DNA from: Collinsella aerofaciens
GTDB taxonomy: Bacteria > Actinomycetota > Coriobacteriia > Coriobacteriales > Coriobacteriaceae
Assembly (NCBI RefSeq): GCF_020181355.1
Contig: NZ_CP084004.1
Span: 2,170,001 to 2,234,000 of the forward strand
Direction of reading: 5' to 3'
Length of the DNA stretch: 64,000 nt
Made by a program: the position numbers and the translations under genes. The notes below the pieces were generated by a model that saw only the letters and a program-made list of their open reading frames with translations, did no database searches and had not been told where the DNA came from. Of the stretch, positions 25,510 through 33,877 are shown one piece after another. Numbering within the stretch: position 1 is the stretch's first letter; every line of letters starts with the position of its first letter.

Positions 25510-25992
25510 ATGCCGCGAACGCTCTTTATTGATGCAGACGCCTGCCCGGTCACGCGCGAGTCGATTGACTGCGCGCGGCGGGCGGGCGTTGCCGTCGTTA
25601 TCGCCGGCAACAGCACGCAGAACCTGGAACGCCACATTCGCCGCAACGATCCGCGCGACGTCGAGCATGCGCGACGCGGATTTTGGGTCACGACGCTCGA
25701 TGTGAGCGTGGGCGCCGACAGCGCCGACTTTGCCATTGTCGAACGCCTGCAGGCGGGCGACGTAGTCGTGACGCAGGACATTGGCTTGGCGAGCATGGTG
25801 CTCGGGCGCGATGCCGCCGCCATCGGCGTGCGCGGGCGCGTCTACGATAAGGCGACCATCGACATGCAACTGTTTATTCGCCACGAGGAAAAGAAGGTGC
25901 GCCGCGCCGGCGGTCGCACTCGCGGTCCGGCGGCATTTACCAGCGAAGACCGGGCCCGCTTTAAGCGCAACCTCACCGAGCTGCTGCGCTAA
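25510..25992 (+). CDS. YaiI/YqxD family DUF188 protein
   Basis: A 160-aa protein of UPF0178/DUF188, a PIN-like fold. Markers are LFIDADACPVTRE at the N-terminus, the GADSADFAIVERLQAGDVVVTQDIGLA core and a basic C-terminus GGRTRGPAAFTSEDRARF. The start abuts the upstream stop (TAGATG), so the two are co-translated. Acidic residues match nuclease-like PIN positions, but activity is not established for the family. Confidence 0.9.
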   Translation: MPRTLFIDADACPVTRESIDCARRAGVAVVIAGNSTQNLERHIRRNDPRDVEHARRGFWVTTLDVSVGADSADFAIVERLQAGDVVVTQDIGLASMVLGRDAAAIGVRGRVYDKATIDMQLFIRHEEKKVRRAGGRTRGPAAFTSEDRARFKRNLTELLR

Positions 25993-25994
25993 CC

Positions 25995-26034
25995 AAGGTA
26001 GATTTTCGGGACATGCCTAAAAATCTACCTTTTT
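25995..26034. repeat. Family E palindrome copy 1, likely terminator
   Basis: AAGGTAGATTT...AAATCTACCTT with an inner CGGGACATG core, then TTTT. It lies 3' of the DUF188 gene and can act as its terminator. Confidence 0.7.
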
Positions 26035-26065
26035 GTTTTGGCAGCGGGGAATGCCCTGGTCACAG

Positions 26066-26100
26066 GGGTAGATCGTAAGACATGTCCCAATAATCTACTT
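26066..26100. repeat. Family E palindrome copy 2
   Basis: GTAGAT...ATCTAC with ACATGTCCC inside, inverted relative to copy 1. It overlaps the stop codon of the metal permease gene on the minus strand. Confidence 0.65.
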
Positions 26101-27187
26101 AAAGGCCAACGGCGGATAGGATGAGGCCCCAGCCGGCACCGATGACGTACATCATGATCAGGAACAGGACGTTTTCGCGGGCGCTGCGGTTGGTGCGGAA
26201 CAGCACCAGGTAGCCCACACCAGCAGAGATGAGCGTGCCGGCGAGCATCGGGGCCAGCTGCAGCGCGCCTTCCAGGTACAGTTGTGTGATAACGACGCTG
26301 GCCGAGCAGTTGGGAATCAGGCCGACAAGCGCCGAACCCAGGACGGCGAGCGTCTCGTTGCCACGCAGGAACTGCTCGATCGCGGACTCGCCGAAGGTCT
26401 CGAGCACGGCGACCAGAATCAGCGTCACCAGAAAAATGAATACCGATACCTGCACGGTGTGCGAGATGGCGCTGCGAATAATCGACAGGAGGGGCGCGCC
26501 CTCGTGAGAGCGGGAGTGACCGTGGCCATCATGGTGTTCATGCTCGTCCTCATGACCGTGATCATGGCCATGTCCGTGTTCGTGCTCGTCCTCGTCTTCA
26601 TCGCAACCGCAATGGTCGCGCTCGCACAGCTCATGGATGTGATCGGCGCTCACGCCCGCCTCGGCCACCTCGTCGATGATGTCACCGCCAGTGTGGTCGT
26701 CGTGCGCGCAGTTCACGTGGGCCGGGTTGGCCGCGGTTCCCAGCACGGTACGGCGAATCGCCGCATGCGCGCGAGCGTTACGACGCAGGCCGCGAATGGC
26801 GGCGTCCACGATAAAGCCCGTGACCAGCGCGATCAGTGCTTTCGAAGCCAAAAGCATCGCCATGGTCTGCACGGGCACCTGCTCGGCGAGCAACAGCGGC
26901 AGCATCTCATCGGAGGTCGAAAGGAACACCGCCACCAACGTGCCCAAGGTCACGACGCGACCGGCGTACAGTGTGGCCGCCATTGCCGAAAAGCCGCACT
27001 GCGGCACCATGCCCAGCAACGAGCCAACCACGGGACCCGCGGCGCCGGCGCGCTTGATGGCCCCGTTAACGCGGTCACCCGCGACGTGCTCCAAGGTCTC
27101 GAGAGCCAGATACGTCACCAACAAGAATGGCACCAGCGAGAGCGTGTCCTTGCCGGCGTCAAGCAGAATATCAATCAGCAAATCCAT
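26099..27187 (-). CDS. Putative manganese/metal permease (ArsP_2-like) with His-rich loop
   Basis: A 362-aa polytopic protein. Two homologous membrane halves each carry a P-[QN]-C-[GS] motif (GMVPQCGFSAMA and GLIPNCSASVVI). They are separated by a long cytoplasmic or periplasmic loop packed with His, Asp and Glu (HEHGHGHDHGHEDEHEH type) that should bind transition metals. This is the family annotated as putative manganese transporter (formerly DUF2899). The ATG at 27187 follows AAAGG. A CCTAG-N7-CTAGG dyad lies upstream. Confidence 0.82.
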   Translation of the reverse strand: MDLLIDILLDAGKDTLSLVPFLLVTYLALETLEHVAGDRVNGAIKRAGAAGPVVGSLLGMVPQCGFSAMAATLYAGRVVTLGTLVAVFLSTSDEMLPLLLAEQVPVQTMAMLLASKALIALVTGFIVDAAIRGLRRNARAHAAIRRTVLGTAANPAHVNCAHDDHTGGDIIDEVAEAGVSADHIHELCERDHCGCDEDEDEHEHGHGHDHGHEDEHEHHDGHGHSRSHEGAPLLSIIRSAISHTVQVSVFIFLVTLILVAVLETFGESAIEQFLRGNETLAVLGSALVGLIPNCSASVVITQLYLEGALQLAPMLAGTLISAGVGYLVLFRTNRSARENVLFLIMMYVIGAGWGLILSAVGL

Positions 27188-27231
27188 GACGGATGGAACC
27201 TTTCGTGTCTTTCGGCAGCATTGTAAAAGTC

Positions 27232-27267
27232 CTAGCGGTCAACTAGGGTATTGTAGTTGTCCTAGGC
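27232..27267 (-). promoter_or_regulatory. CCTAG-type inverted repeats upstream of the metal permease
   Basis: CCTAG-N7-CTAGG (27232-27248) is followed by the palindrome CCTAGG (27262-27267); GTCCTAG occurs as a direct repeat. It is a plausible metalloregulator site in the region shared with the divergent exonuclease gene. Confidence 0.45.
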
Positions 27268-27359
27268 GCGATGCCAATAGTTGCCCATGGTAAACTATCA
27301 TCTCGCCACATCTCAATGAACCCGAGCCGCGCGGTGCGGCCCGTCCAAGGAGCAGTTAT

Positions 27360-28328
27360 ATGAACGTTTCACAAGCACTCGAATACGAGCGCCAGCCGTT
27401 TATTCCCATGTTTATCTATGGCGATCACGGCGCCATGGAGTCCGAGCGCCAGAAGGGCGAGGAGGCCCTCAAGGTGCTCGAAACCGAGTACTTTACCGCC
27501 GAGGGCGACCCCAGCTTCGACTTTGCCACCGTGCGCGACCTGGCCGACCGCAACCGCGACCTGTGCGACCAGATTGGCGAGGCACGCCTGCGCAACGTGA
27601 CGCCCGCGACGCTTTCGCGCGGCCTGTCCGATGCCGACACCTGCGCCGCCATCGGTAAGATGCAAAAGCGCACCGCCGCGTCGGTCATGCGCGAGATCCG
27701 CGGCGACCGCGACGCGCTCGGCGTGGCCTACGCCCGCAAGCCCATCCAGGGCACCGTGCTCGGTATCGACATCGAGACCACCGGCCGTGCACCCGAGCGC
27801 GGCTATATCATCAACGTGGGCTGGGAGATCATGGATCTCACCAGCGACGCCGTGCCGCATGACGCCGAGACACACTACTGTGGCCTGCCCGACATCTACC
27901 GCGGCGAGGATGTGCCGTTGTCGAATATCCACCACATCACCTGGGACGACATTGACGGCAAAAAGCCGTTCCGCGAGAACAAGGAATTGCAGAAGCAGCT
28001 GCTCAAGCTTATGAAGAAATACCCGTACATGGCGCATAACGCCGCGTTCGAGGACAGCTGGTTCAAAATTCATCTGGACGGTTACGCCGAGGCACGCCGC
28101 GCCGGCAAGATTATCGTCATCGACTCGCGCCAGATCTGCCGCAGCCTGGATGCCGACGTGCGCTCGCTCCCCCGCGAGTCCGCGCCCGCCGCGCTCGAGA
28201 ACTGGGCCCGCCGCCGCGGCACCCTCGCCGCCGACGCCAACGAGCAGCACCTGGGCCTCGACGACACCGACCTCATGCTCCGCACCGTCCAAGCCGAGTT
28301 CAACCTCAAGAACCTGTTTGCCAAGTAG
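27360..28328 (+). CDS. DnaQ-like 3'-5' exonuclease
   Basis: A 322-aa DEDD exonuclease. LGIDIETTGRAPERGYIINVGWE (about residue 138) is ExoI, HNAAFEDSWF (about 225) is ExoII-like, and LGLDDTDLML near the C-terminus supplies the last Asp. An unusual N-terminal region of about 120 residues precedes the nuclease domain and is predicted helical and charged. RNA or DNA preference is unknown. The start has AAGGAG upstream. Confidence 0.83.
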   Translation: MNVSQALEYERQPFIPMFIYGDHGAMESERQKGEEALKVLETEYFTAEGDPSFDFATVRDLADRNRDLCDQIGEARLRNVTPATLSRGLSDADTCAAIGKMQKRTAASVMREIRGDRDALGVAYARKPIQGTVLGIDIETTGRAPERGYIINVGWEIMDLTSDAVPHDAETHYCGLPDIYRGEDVPLSNIHHITWDDIDGKKPFRENKELQKQLLKLMKKYPYMAHNAAFEDSWFKIHLDGYAEARRAGKIIVIDSRQICRSLDADVRSLPRESAPAALENWARRRGTLAADANEQHLGLDDTDLMLRTVQAEFNLKNLFAK

Positions 28329-28679
28329 AAACGTCTACGACAAACTCCGACGTAGATCACGAGCGGCCTCGCAGCGGGAAACCCCGCAGCGGGGCCGCCC
28401 TACGTTCCACAGATAGATCTGCCATCACAAATTCTGAACCCTCATTTTGAACGATTTCGACCAATTCCCAACACGCAATTCGTTGTCGGATGGTGATACA
28501 TCGATATCAAATGTGCAGCAATTGAGTATTTATATGCTATAGCTAAGCTGCGAAAACTTTTATTTAGGGCATACCAACTCATAATTGCGTCAAGCTTTTG
28601 GACAGCATTTGGTTAGACCTCTAAAACGGCTTTTCCACTCAGCGCCGTCAACACGGCATTAGCTGACACGATATATATC
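28329..28679. other. AT-rich spacer with one strong hairpin
   Basis: No gene. A GC hairpin, GCGGCC..GCGGG-AAA-CCCCGC..GGCCGC (about 28361-28396), probably ends the exonuclease transcript. The following 240 nt are much more AT-rich than the surroundings and lead into the next gene, suggesting imported DNA. Confidence 0.5.
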
Positions 28680-29870
28680 ATGAGTATCGTATTGTCACAT
28701 ACCACTGCAAAAGCGGTCTACCAGGCCGCGCATTCGGTGTCTGCGAAAGGCATCGAGTCCTGTAACCCTGCCGCGATTTACGGATCATGTCCCACCGGAA
28801 CGCTCCTTGACGCAGCCGCAGAATGGCTCACCAAACATGATGTTTCCCTCGACGCGAATGATTCCCTCGAGGTGATGGTGTTTGATCGCAGGAATGCGCG
28901 CTATGCAATGAACTGTCAATGCCACGTTTCGTCAAAACGATTCTCGAACTCACGCTTTATAGAGCTTGAAGATGGCATCTTCATTGTTGGCGTTGAGCTT
29001 TGCGCACTTCAAGCCGACACCTATCTCCCTTTTCGCGAACTGGTGGAGTACTACTTTGAACTGTGCGGCGCTTACTCCCTTGGAACCGGCTCTTCCACCT
29101 CTTATAACGAGCGTTTCGCGCTCACCTCGACCGAGAGGTTAAAGCAGTTCTTTAATTCCATTACCAGATGCGACGGTTTGGCCCTTGCCCGAAAGGCGAT
29201 CCAATGTGTACGCGACGGATGCCGGTCTCCCATGGAAACGGCATTTGTCATGATGCTAACGCTGCCCAAAAGCGAAGGAGGGCTTGGTATTAAGGGAATT
29301 GAGACCGATTACGAGGTGCAGGTCACCGCCGCCGCAAAGAATCTCACGAGACGCAAAAAGTTCTTTATGGATGCGTATCTAAAGAAATCTCGCACAGACA
29401 TTGAATACAACGGTTTTTATCATGACGCGGAAGAAGACCGCGCCATCGATGAGGAACGCAAGAATGCGCTTGCGTCCATGGGATACGGAATCATCACCGT
29501 CAGCCGTTATTCCTTTATGCATGCCAGCTCTTTCGTTAGGGTCATGGAAGCAATCCAGCGGAAAGAGGGCGTACGCCCCTCGCGTCTACCAAAAGACTTT
29601 CAAATCATGCAAGAGGACCTGAGACAGTTTGTGCTCAGAAGGTTTATAGAAGAGAAAAGGCGAATTCAGAAGCAGCTTCGCCAGGATTCCGAAGAGCGCC
29701 AACGAATCGACCTCGAAATAGCAACACTCGAAGGCATCACGCTGGATGACCCGACAATTAATGAAGTTCCGGCAATCGATGACATGCAGACAGTCGAATC
29801 CGACAGCCCATCATTTGCCCAAACAAGCAGCCTCGCGCCCGAGGGCAGGATCTTCGGGGCCGGGAGCTAG
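28680..29870 (+). CDS. AbiEi/DUF559-like protein with Vsr-type nuclease segment
   Basis: A 396-aa protein. The C-terminal third holds TDIEYNGFYHDAEEDRAIDEERKNALASMGYGIITVSR, a pattern matching DUF559/Vsr-like PD-(D/E)xK nucleases (D-x-E-Y-x-G-x-x-H, then R..AL..MGY). The N-terminal LSHTTAKAVYQAAH and central IFIVGVELCALQ segments resemble the AbiEi-type region often fused to DUF559 in actinobacteria. No strong ribosome site precedes the ATG. AT-rich flanks suggest transfer. Function is unproven; defence or toxin-antitoxin related is plausible. Confidence 0.6.
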   Translation: MSIVLSHTTAKAVYQAAHSVSAKGIESCNPAAIYGSCPTGTLLDAAAEWLTKHDVSLDANDSLEVMVFDRRNARYAMNCQCHVSSKRFSNSRFIELEDGIFIVGVELCALQADTYLPFRELVEYYFELCGAYSLGTGSSTSYNERFALTSTERLKQFFNSITRCDGLALARKAIQCVRDGCRSPMETAFVMMLTLPKSEGGLGIKGIETDYEVQVTAAAKNLTRRKKFFMDAYLKKSRTDIEYNGFYHDAEEDRAIDEERKNALASMGYGIITVSRYSFMHASSFVRVMEAIQRKEGVRPSRLPKDFQIMQEDLRQFVLRRFIEEKRRIQKQLRQDSEERQRIDLEIATLEGITLDDPTINEVPAIDDMQTVESDSPSFAQTSSLAPEGRIFGAGS

Positions 29871-30215
29871 ACCGGCTAACAAGGTGGGCACCTTAGCGAC
29901 GTGCAAAATTGCGAGTATTCAGCAGAGCCGGGTGTCTATCACCCTCGAGTGGATCCAAATGTGAAGCGAAATCACTCTTGCGTGAGAGCGTTAGGCAACA
30001 TTTGAGGAAGAACTCATCGGATTAACACCCTAAGATAACTCTTTAGCTGCATTATTTGGCCTGCGATAAATTAACGGACCCCCTATCGTTGCAGAATACT
30101 CCAATTTTTGCACGGCTCAAGGGCACCCACCCCGGCATCGGCTATCAAAACCGCTCAGTCCGGGATCTCGTCCACTATTCCCCATCATTTTGTGCAACGA
30201 ATTACCTGAACGTCA
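29871..30215. other. Gene-free spacer before the zinc operon
   Basis: No credible gene on either strand. It contains short segments without long pairing; a GCGAAATCACTCTTGCGTGAGAGCG stretch near 29963 can form a weak hairpin. Nothing else was recognised. Confidence 0.4.
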
Positions 30216-30243
30216 TTGACATATGAACATACACTCATATAAT
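30216..30243 (+). promoter_or_regulatory. arsR-hma-zntA promoter with operator in the spacer
   Basis: TTGACA (30216-30221), 16-nt spacer, TATAAT (30238-30243). The ArsR-type dyad ATATGA-N8-TCATAT (30221-30240) fills the spacer, so bound repressor should block RNA polymerase. Confidence 0.8.
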
Positions 30244-30255
30244 CGGAAGCAAGTT

Positions 30256-30275
30256 ATATGAGCGCATGTTCATAT
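30256..30275 (+). promoter_or_regulatory. Second ArsR/SmtB-type operator
   Basis: ATATGA-N8-TCATAT, identical in plan to the first, 15 nt before the arsR start codon. Confidence 0.75.
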
Positions 30276-30289
30276 GAAAGGATATTGCA

Positions 30290-30655
30290 ATGAGCATTCG
30301 CGTTGATGAAACGAAACCCGACATCGAGGCCACCGAACCCGCGATCCCCACCACCTGCTCGCCCGAGGACCTTCCCGACGAGGAACTGCTGTACGACCTC
30401 GCCGACCTGTTCAAGGTCTTCAGCGACACCACGCGTATCAAGATCCTCTACGCCCTTATGGGCCGCGAGCTCTGCGTGGCAGACATCGCCGAGGCGACCG
30501 AGACCTCGCAGTCCGCGGTGTCGCACCAGTTGCGAACGCTCAAGCAGTCGCACCTGGTTAAATTCCGGCGCGACGGGCGCAATATCCTCTACTCGCTTGC
30601 CGACGACCATGTCTACACCATGCTCAACCAAGGCATGAGCCACATCTGCGAATAG
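30290..30655 (+). CDS. ArsR/SmtB family metal-responsive repressor
   Basis: A 121-aa winged-helix sensor, probably for Zn/Cd/Pb. The helix alpha3 motif ELCVADIAE (about residue 62) matches the ELCV(C/G)D metal site zone, though the second Cys of the classic site is replaced by Ala. The recognition helix is TSQSAVSHQLRTLKQ. An N-terminal acidic extension includes one Cys. The start at 30290 has AAAGGA. It heads an operon with an HMA protein and a P-type ATPase and likely binds the three ATATGA-type sites. Confidence 0.9.
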   Translation: MSIRVDETKPDIEATEPAIPTTCSPEDLPDEELLYDLADLFKVFSDTTRIKILYALMGRELCVADIAEATETSQSAVSHQLRTLKQSHLVKFRRDGRNILYSLADDHVYTMLNQGMSHICE

Positions 30656-30718
30656 CGATCAGCCACGGTACCAGCGCGGCCTGCACCCAAGCCGCAAAAA
30701 CAGGGAAAGGAACCCGCC

Positions 30719-30937
30719 ATGAAAAAGCAGTTTAAACTCGACGAGATCGACTGCGCCAACTGCGCGCGTAAGCTTCAGGACGAGCTGGCCAAGCTCGATG
30801 GCGTCAAGTCCGTTTCGGTCAACTTTATGACCCAAAAGTTGACGCTCGAAGCCGACGACGCCGAGTTCGACGAGGTCCTCGATCGCGTCGTGGAGTTTAC
30901 CGCCGACGCCGAGCCGGACTGCGAGATCATTCTCTAG
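30719..30937 (+). CDS. Small HMA-domain metal-binding protein
   Basis: A 72-aa heavy-metal-associated domain with the ferredoxin-like beta-alpha-beta pattern and the metal site DCANCARKL (CxxC at about residues 12-15). It lies between the repressor and the P-type ATPase. Because that ATPase lacks an N-terminal HMA domain, this free domain probably replaces it, delivering metal in trans. Confidence 0.9.
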   Translation: MKKQFKLDEIDCANCARKLQDELAKLDGVKSVSVNFMTQKLTLEADDAEFDEVLDRVVEFTADAEPDCEIIL

Positions 30938-30958
30938 CCCAGGTTTACGCTGACCCAC

Positions 30959-30983
30959 AAGGCCGCGCTTGCTGCGGCCTTTG
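30959..30983 (+). terminator. Hairpin between hma and zntA
   Basis: AAGGCCGC/GCGGCCTT, 8 bp, 7-nt loop, no long T run. It may act as a partial terminator or processing site before the internal zntA operator. Confidence 0.4.
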
Positions 30984-30994
30984 CTCGCAAAATT

Positions 30995-31014
30995 ATATGA
31001 GCGAGTGTTCATAC
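30995..31014 (+). promoter_or_regulatory. Third ArsR-type operator, upstream of zntA
   Basis: ATATGA-N8-TCATAC, one mismatch from the two sites before arsR. It indicates a second regulated promoter for the ATPase gene. Confidence 0.65.
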
Positions 31015-31036
31015 ATTCAAATGGGAGGTTTGAATC

Positions 31037-32989
31037 ATGGCGGCTGCCGATCCCAAAAAGAAAAAGAAGAAGCGCAAGAAGAAAGAGTCCCTTGAGCATA
31101 AGCGCAACCGTATCCTGGTAGCGCTAGGCATTTTTGCGGTGGTGTACGCCCTCGACGAGCTCGGTACCCTTACCGCCGCATTCGGCGCCCCGGGTGACGT
31201 CTACGCCAGCTTCGTGCTGTTCCTGGTGCCGTTCCTAATTGCCGGCTACGACGTGCTCCAAAAGGCGTTCAATAACATCCGCCGCGGCAAGGCCTTCGAC
31301 GAAAGCTTCCTCATGGCCGTCGCGATCATCGGCGCGTTTGCCATGGTGCTCTTCCCCGATACCGACCCGCACATGGCCGAAGGCGCCGCCGTCATGCTGT
31401 TCTATCAGGTTGGCGAGCTATTCCAGGCATACGCCGTGGGCAAAAGCCGCAAGTCGATCAGCGCCATGATGGACATCGCGCCCGATTACGCCAACATCGA
31501 GCAAGCCGACGGCACACTCGAGCAGGTCTTCCCCGACGACATCGCCGTCGGCACCGTCATCGTCATTAAGCCCGGCGAGCGCGTGCCCATCGACGGCGTC
31601 ATCGTCGAAGGCGAGACACAGCTCGATACCGCCGCCCTTACCGGAGAGTCGGTCCCCCGCCCGGCCAAAACTGGAGACGATATCATCAGCGGCTGCATCA
31701 ACATGACGGGTCTCCTCCACGTGCGCACCACCAAGCCCTTTGGCGAGTCCACCGTCGCGCGCGTCCTGGAGCTCGTAGAAAACGCTAGTGAGAAGAAGGC
31801 ACGCACCGAGAACTTCATCACGCGCTTCGCCCGCGTCTACACGCCCGCTGTCACCGGCGCGGCCGCGGTACTCGCGCTCGGCGGTGGCCTGGTCACCGGT
31901 GCCTGGTCCGACTGGATCCTGCGCGGCCTGACCTTCCTGGTCGTCAGCTGCCCATGCGCGCTCGTGATCAGCGTGCCGCTCAGCTTCTTTGGCGGCATCG
32001 GCGGCGCATCCAAGCTGGGCGTCCTCATCAAGGGCTCCAACTATCTCGAGACGCTCGCCGATGTGGACACCGTCGTCTTTGACAAGACCGGCACGCTCAC
32101 CAACGGCACGTTTTCGGTCGTGGCGGTACACCCCGAGGCAGGCTATACCGAGCAGTCGCTGCTCGAGGTCGCGGCCCTTGCCGAGTCGTTCTCCGACCAT
32201 CCCATCGCGCAGTCGGTACGCACCGCCTTCCAGGGCGAGCTCGATCCCAAACGCGTAAGTGACTCCACCAATGACGCGGGCCATGGCGTGACGGCGAATA
32301 TCGACGGCAAGCGCGTCATCGTCGGCAATGCCAAGATGCTTGCTGTGGCCGGTATCGAAGCGCCCAATTGCGAGATCGTCGGCACCATCCTCCACGTGCT
32401 GGTCGATGATACGTACGCCGGCCACATCGTAATTGCCGACACCATAAAGGCCGATGCCGAGCAGACAATTCGCGACCTGCACGCCGCCGGCGTCAAGCGC
32501 ACCGTCATGCTCACGGGCGACCGTGAGGAAGTTGCGGCATCTGTGGCCAAGCAACTCGGTCTCGACGAGTTCCATGCGCAGCTGTTACCGGGTGATAAGG
32601 TCGAGCGTGTCGAGGCGCTGCTTGCAGCAGAATCGGGCAAGGGCAAGCTCGCCTTTGTAGGCGACGGCATCAACGATGCGCCTGTGCTCACCCGTGCAGA
32701 CGTTGGCATTGCCATGGGCGCCATGGGTTCCGACGCCGCAATTGAGGCCGCCGACGTGGTGCTGATGGACGACAAGCCTTCCAACATCTCCCGCGCGATC
32801 CGCGTGGCGCGCAAGACCATGACGATTGTTTGGCAGAACATCATCTTTGCGCTGGGCATTAAGCTGCTGATTCTGGTGCTCGCGGCGCTCGGCATTGCCA
32901 ACATGTGGCTCGCCGTCTTTGGCGACGTGGGCGTGGCGATCATAGCCATTCTGAACGCCATGCGCGCAATGGGCGTCAAGAACGCCTAG
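31037..32989 (+). CDS. zntA: Zn/Cd/Pb-translocating P-type ATPase
   Basis: A 650-aa P1B-type ATPase exporting divalent soft metals. The membrane metal site is SCPCALV (about residue 304). The phosphorylation loop DKTGTLTNG is at about 348, LTGDREEVA and GDGINDAPVL (about 541) follow, and the A-domain TGES motif is near 205. The N-terminus is a short Lys-rich tail (about 15 K/R) with no HMA domain; the separate 72-aa HMA protein upstream fills that role. Zn specificity is inferred from CPC plus the operon repressor. Confidence 0.93.
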   Translation: MAAADPKKKKKKRKKKESLEHKRNRILVALGIFAVVYALDELGTLTAAFGAPGDVYASFVLFLVPFLIAGYDVLQKAFNNIRRGKAFDESFLMAVAIIGAFAMVLFPDTDPHMAEGAAVMLFYQVGELFQAYAVGKSRKSISAMMDIAPDYANIEQADGTLEQVFPDDIAVGTVIVIKPGERVPIDGVIVEGETQLDTAALTGESVPRPAKTGDDIISGCINMTGLLHVRTTKPFGESTVARVLELVENASEKKARTENFITRFARVYTPAVTGAAAVLALGGGLVTGAWSDWILRGLTFLVVSCPCALVISVPLSFFGGIGGASKLGVLIKGSNYLETLADVDTVVFDKTGTLTNGTFSVVAVHPEAGYTEQSLLEVAALAESFSDHPIAQSVRTAFQGELDPKRVSDSTNDAGHGVTANIDGKRVIVGNAKMLAVAGIEAPNCEIVGTILHVLVDDTYAGHIVIADTIKADAEQTIRDLHAAGVKRTVMLTGDREEVAASVAKQLGLDEFHAQLLPGDKVERVEALLAAESGKGKLAFVGDGINDAPVLTRADVGIAMGAMGSDAAIEAADVVLMDDKPSNISRAIRVARKTMTIVWQNIIFALGIKLLILVLAALGIANMWLAVFGDVGVAIIAILNAMRAMGVKNA

Positions 32990-33007
32990 CTTAGTTGTGG
33001 TCCCTCC

Positions 33008-33136
33008 GGCCGGGGCCGGGCTTGGTTTTGAAAACGTCCTCGACCAATGAAGTGCCCCCGTTCTGCTCCTTCGGAGCTACGAACGGGGGCACTCCTGGTC
33101 TGCGGAATGTTTTCAAAACCAAGCCCGGCCCCGGCC
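33008..33136. repeat. Nested perfect hairpin, 28-bp outer stem
   Basis: The outer arms at 33008-33035 and 33109-33136 are perfectly complementary over 28 nt. Inside, AGTGCCCCCGTTC (33051-33063) pairs perfectly with 33081-33093, and GCTCC/GGAGC closes the tip. It lies between the convergent zntA and dtxR-like genes. It may act as a bidirectional terminator or be a MITE-like element. Confidence 0.85.
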
Positions 33137-33272
33137 TGCAGTAACATCGCTGGCGGTTCTTGGGCATCGCTTGCTGGCGAGGTTCCTTTGCTGAAATGGA
33201 CTTGGCCGAAAGGGCCGCTGGTCCCGGTCGCTGGTTCGCGCTTTGCGCGAACTCCGCGCTACTGTGGGTCAG
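33137..33272. other. Remainder of the zntA-dtxR spacer
   Basis: No gene. It contains GTTCGCGCTTTGCGCGAAC (33233-33251), a 9-bp hairpin, just beyond the 3' end of the DtxR-like gene on its strand. Confidence 0.4.
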
Positions 33273-33662
33273 TTAGGCTTCTGTTGTTGAACCCGCTACG
33301 TCTTCCCGGCCCAACATCGCCCGTAGCTTCTCGAAGCTCTCCTCGCTCAGGCAGTGCTCCATGTGGCAGCCCTCTTGCGACGCGACCTCAGCCGAAACAC
33401 CCGCATCCTCCAGCAGCCCCACGAAAAAGCAGTGACGCTCCCACATTTGACGAGCGACCTCCAGCCCTCGCTCTGTCAGATGAACATCTCGTTTGCCCAT
33501 TTCGACATAGCCGTTGCTTTCCAGCGTCGCCATGGCCTTGGAAACGCTCGCCTTGGTTACGCCGAGGTACTCCGCAACGTCGATCGAGCGCACGATGCCC
33601 TGACGCTCCGACAGAACGTAGATCGATTCGAGATAGTCTTCTCCGGATTCACGTAGGGCCAT
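33273..33662 (-). CDS. DtxR/MntR family metal-dependent regulator
   Basis: A 129-aa iron- or manganese-sensing repressor. SGEDYLESIYVL at the N-terminus, VAEYLGVTKASVSKAMATLESNGYVEM (recognition helix, about residues 28-55), the dimerisation helix with ERHCFFVGLLEDAGV, and metal ligands in EEGCHMEHCLSEE-like sequence are visible. It lacks the SH3 domain of classical DtxR, closer to MntR. It may bind the box at 24700 and the dyad at 27232. Confidence 0.9.
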   Translation of the reverse strand: MALRESGEDYLESIYVLSERQGIVRSIDVAEYLGVTKASVSKAMATLESNGYVEMGKRDVHLTERGLEVARQMWERHCFFVGLLEDAGVSAEVASQEGCHMEHCLSEESFEKLRAMLGREDVAGSTTEA

Positions 33663-33828
33663 GGGCCGCCTTTCGCGATGGCTTCTAGTTAGCCTTTGGA
33701 TACTTTTGCTTGATTTACTTTACCGCAAAAGTTGCCCATGTCTTACTACGTTGTTCAAAAAGTTAACCGTGTTTCACAAAATGCGCGGGGTAAGCAAGGC
33801 GACACGGCACGCAGCGCGCAAGGAGTGT

Positions 33829-33873
33829 CCCCCTCTGCCGGCAGAAAAAGGAACGTCCCCAAGTGCCGAATCC
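33829..33873. repeat. Partial family C palindrome
   Basis: GGAGTGTCCCC, GCCGGCA and GGAACGTCCCCAAGTGCCG fragments, the same words as at 7377-7477 but with arms missing. It looks like a decayed or rearranged copy. Confidence 0.6.
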
Positions 33874-33877
33874 GCAG

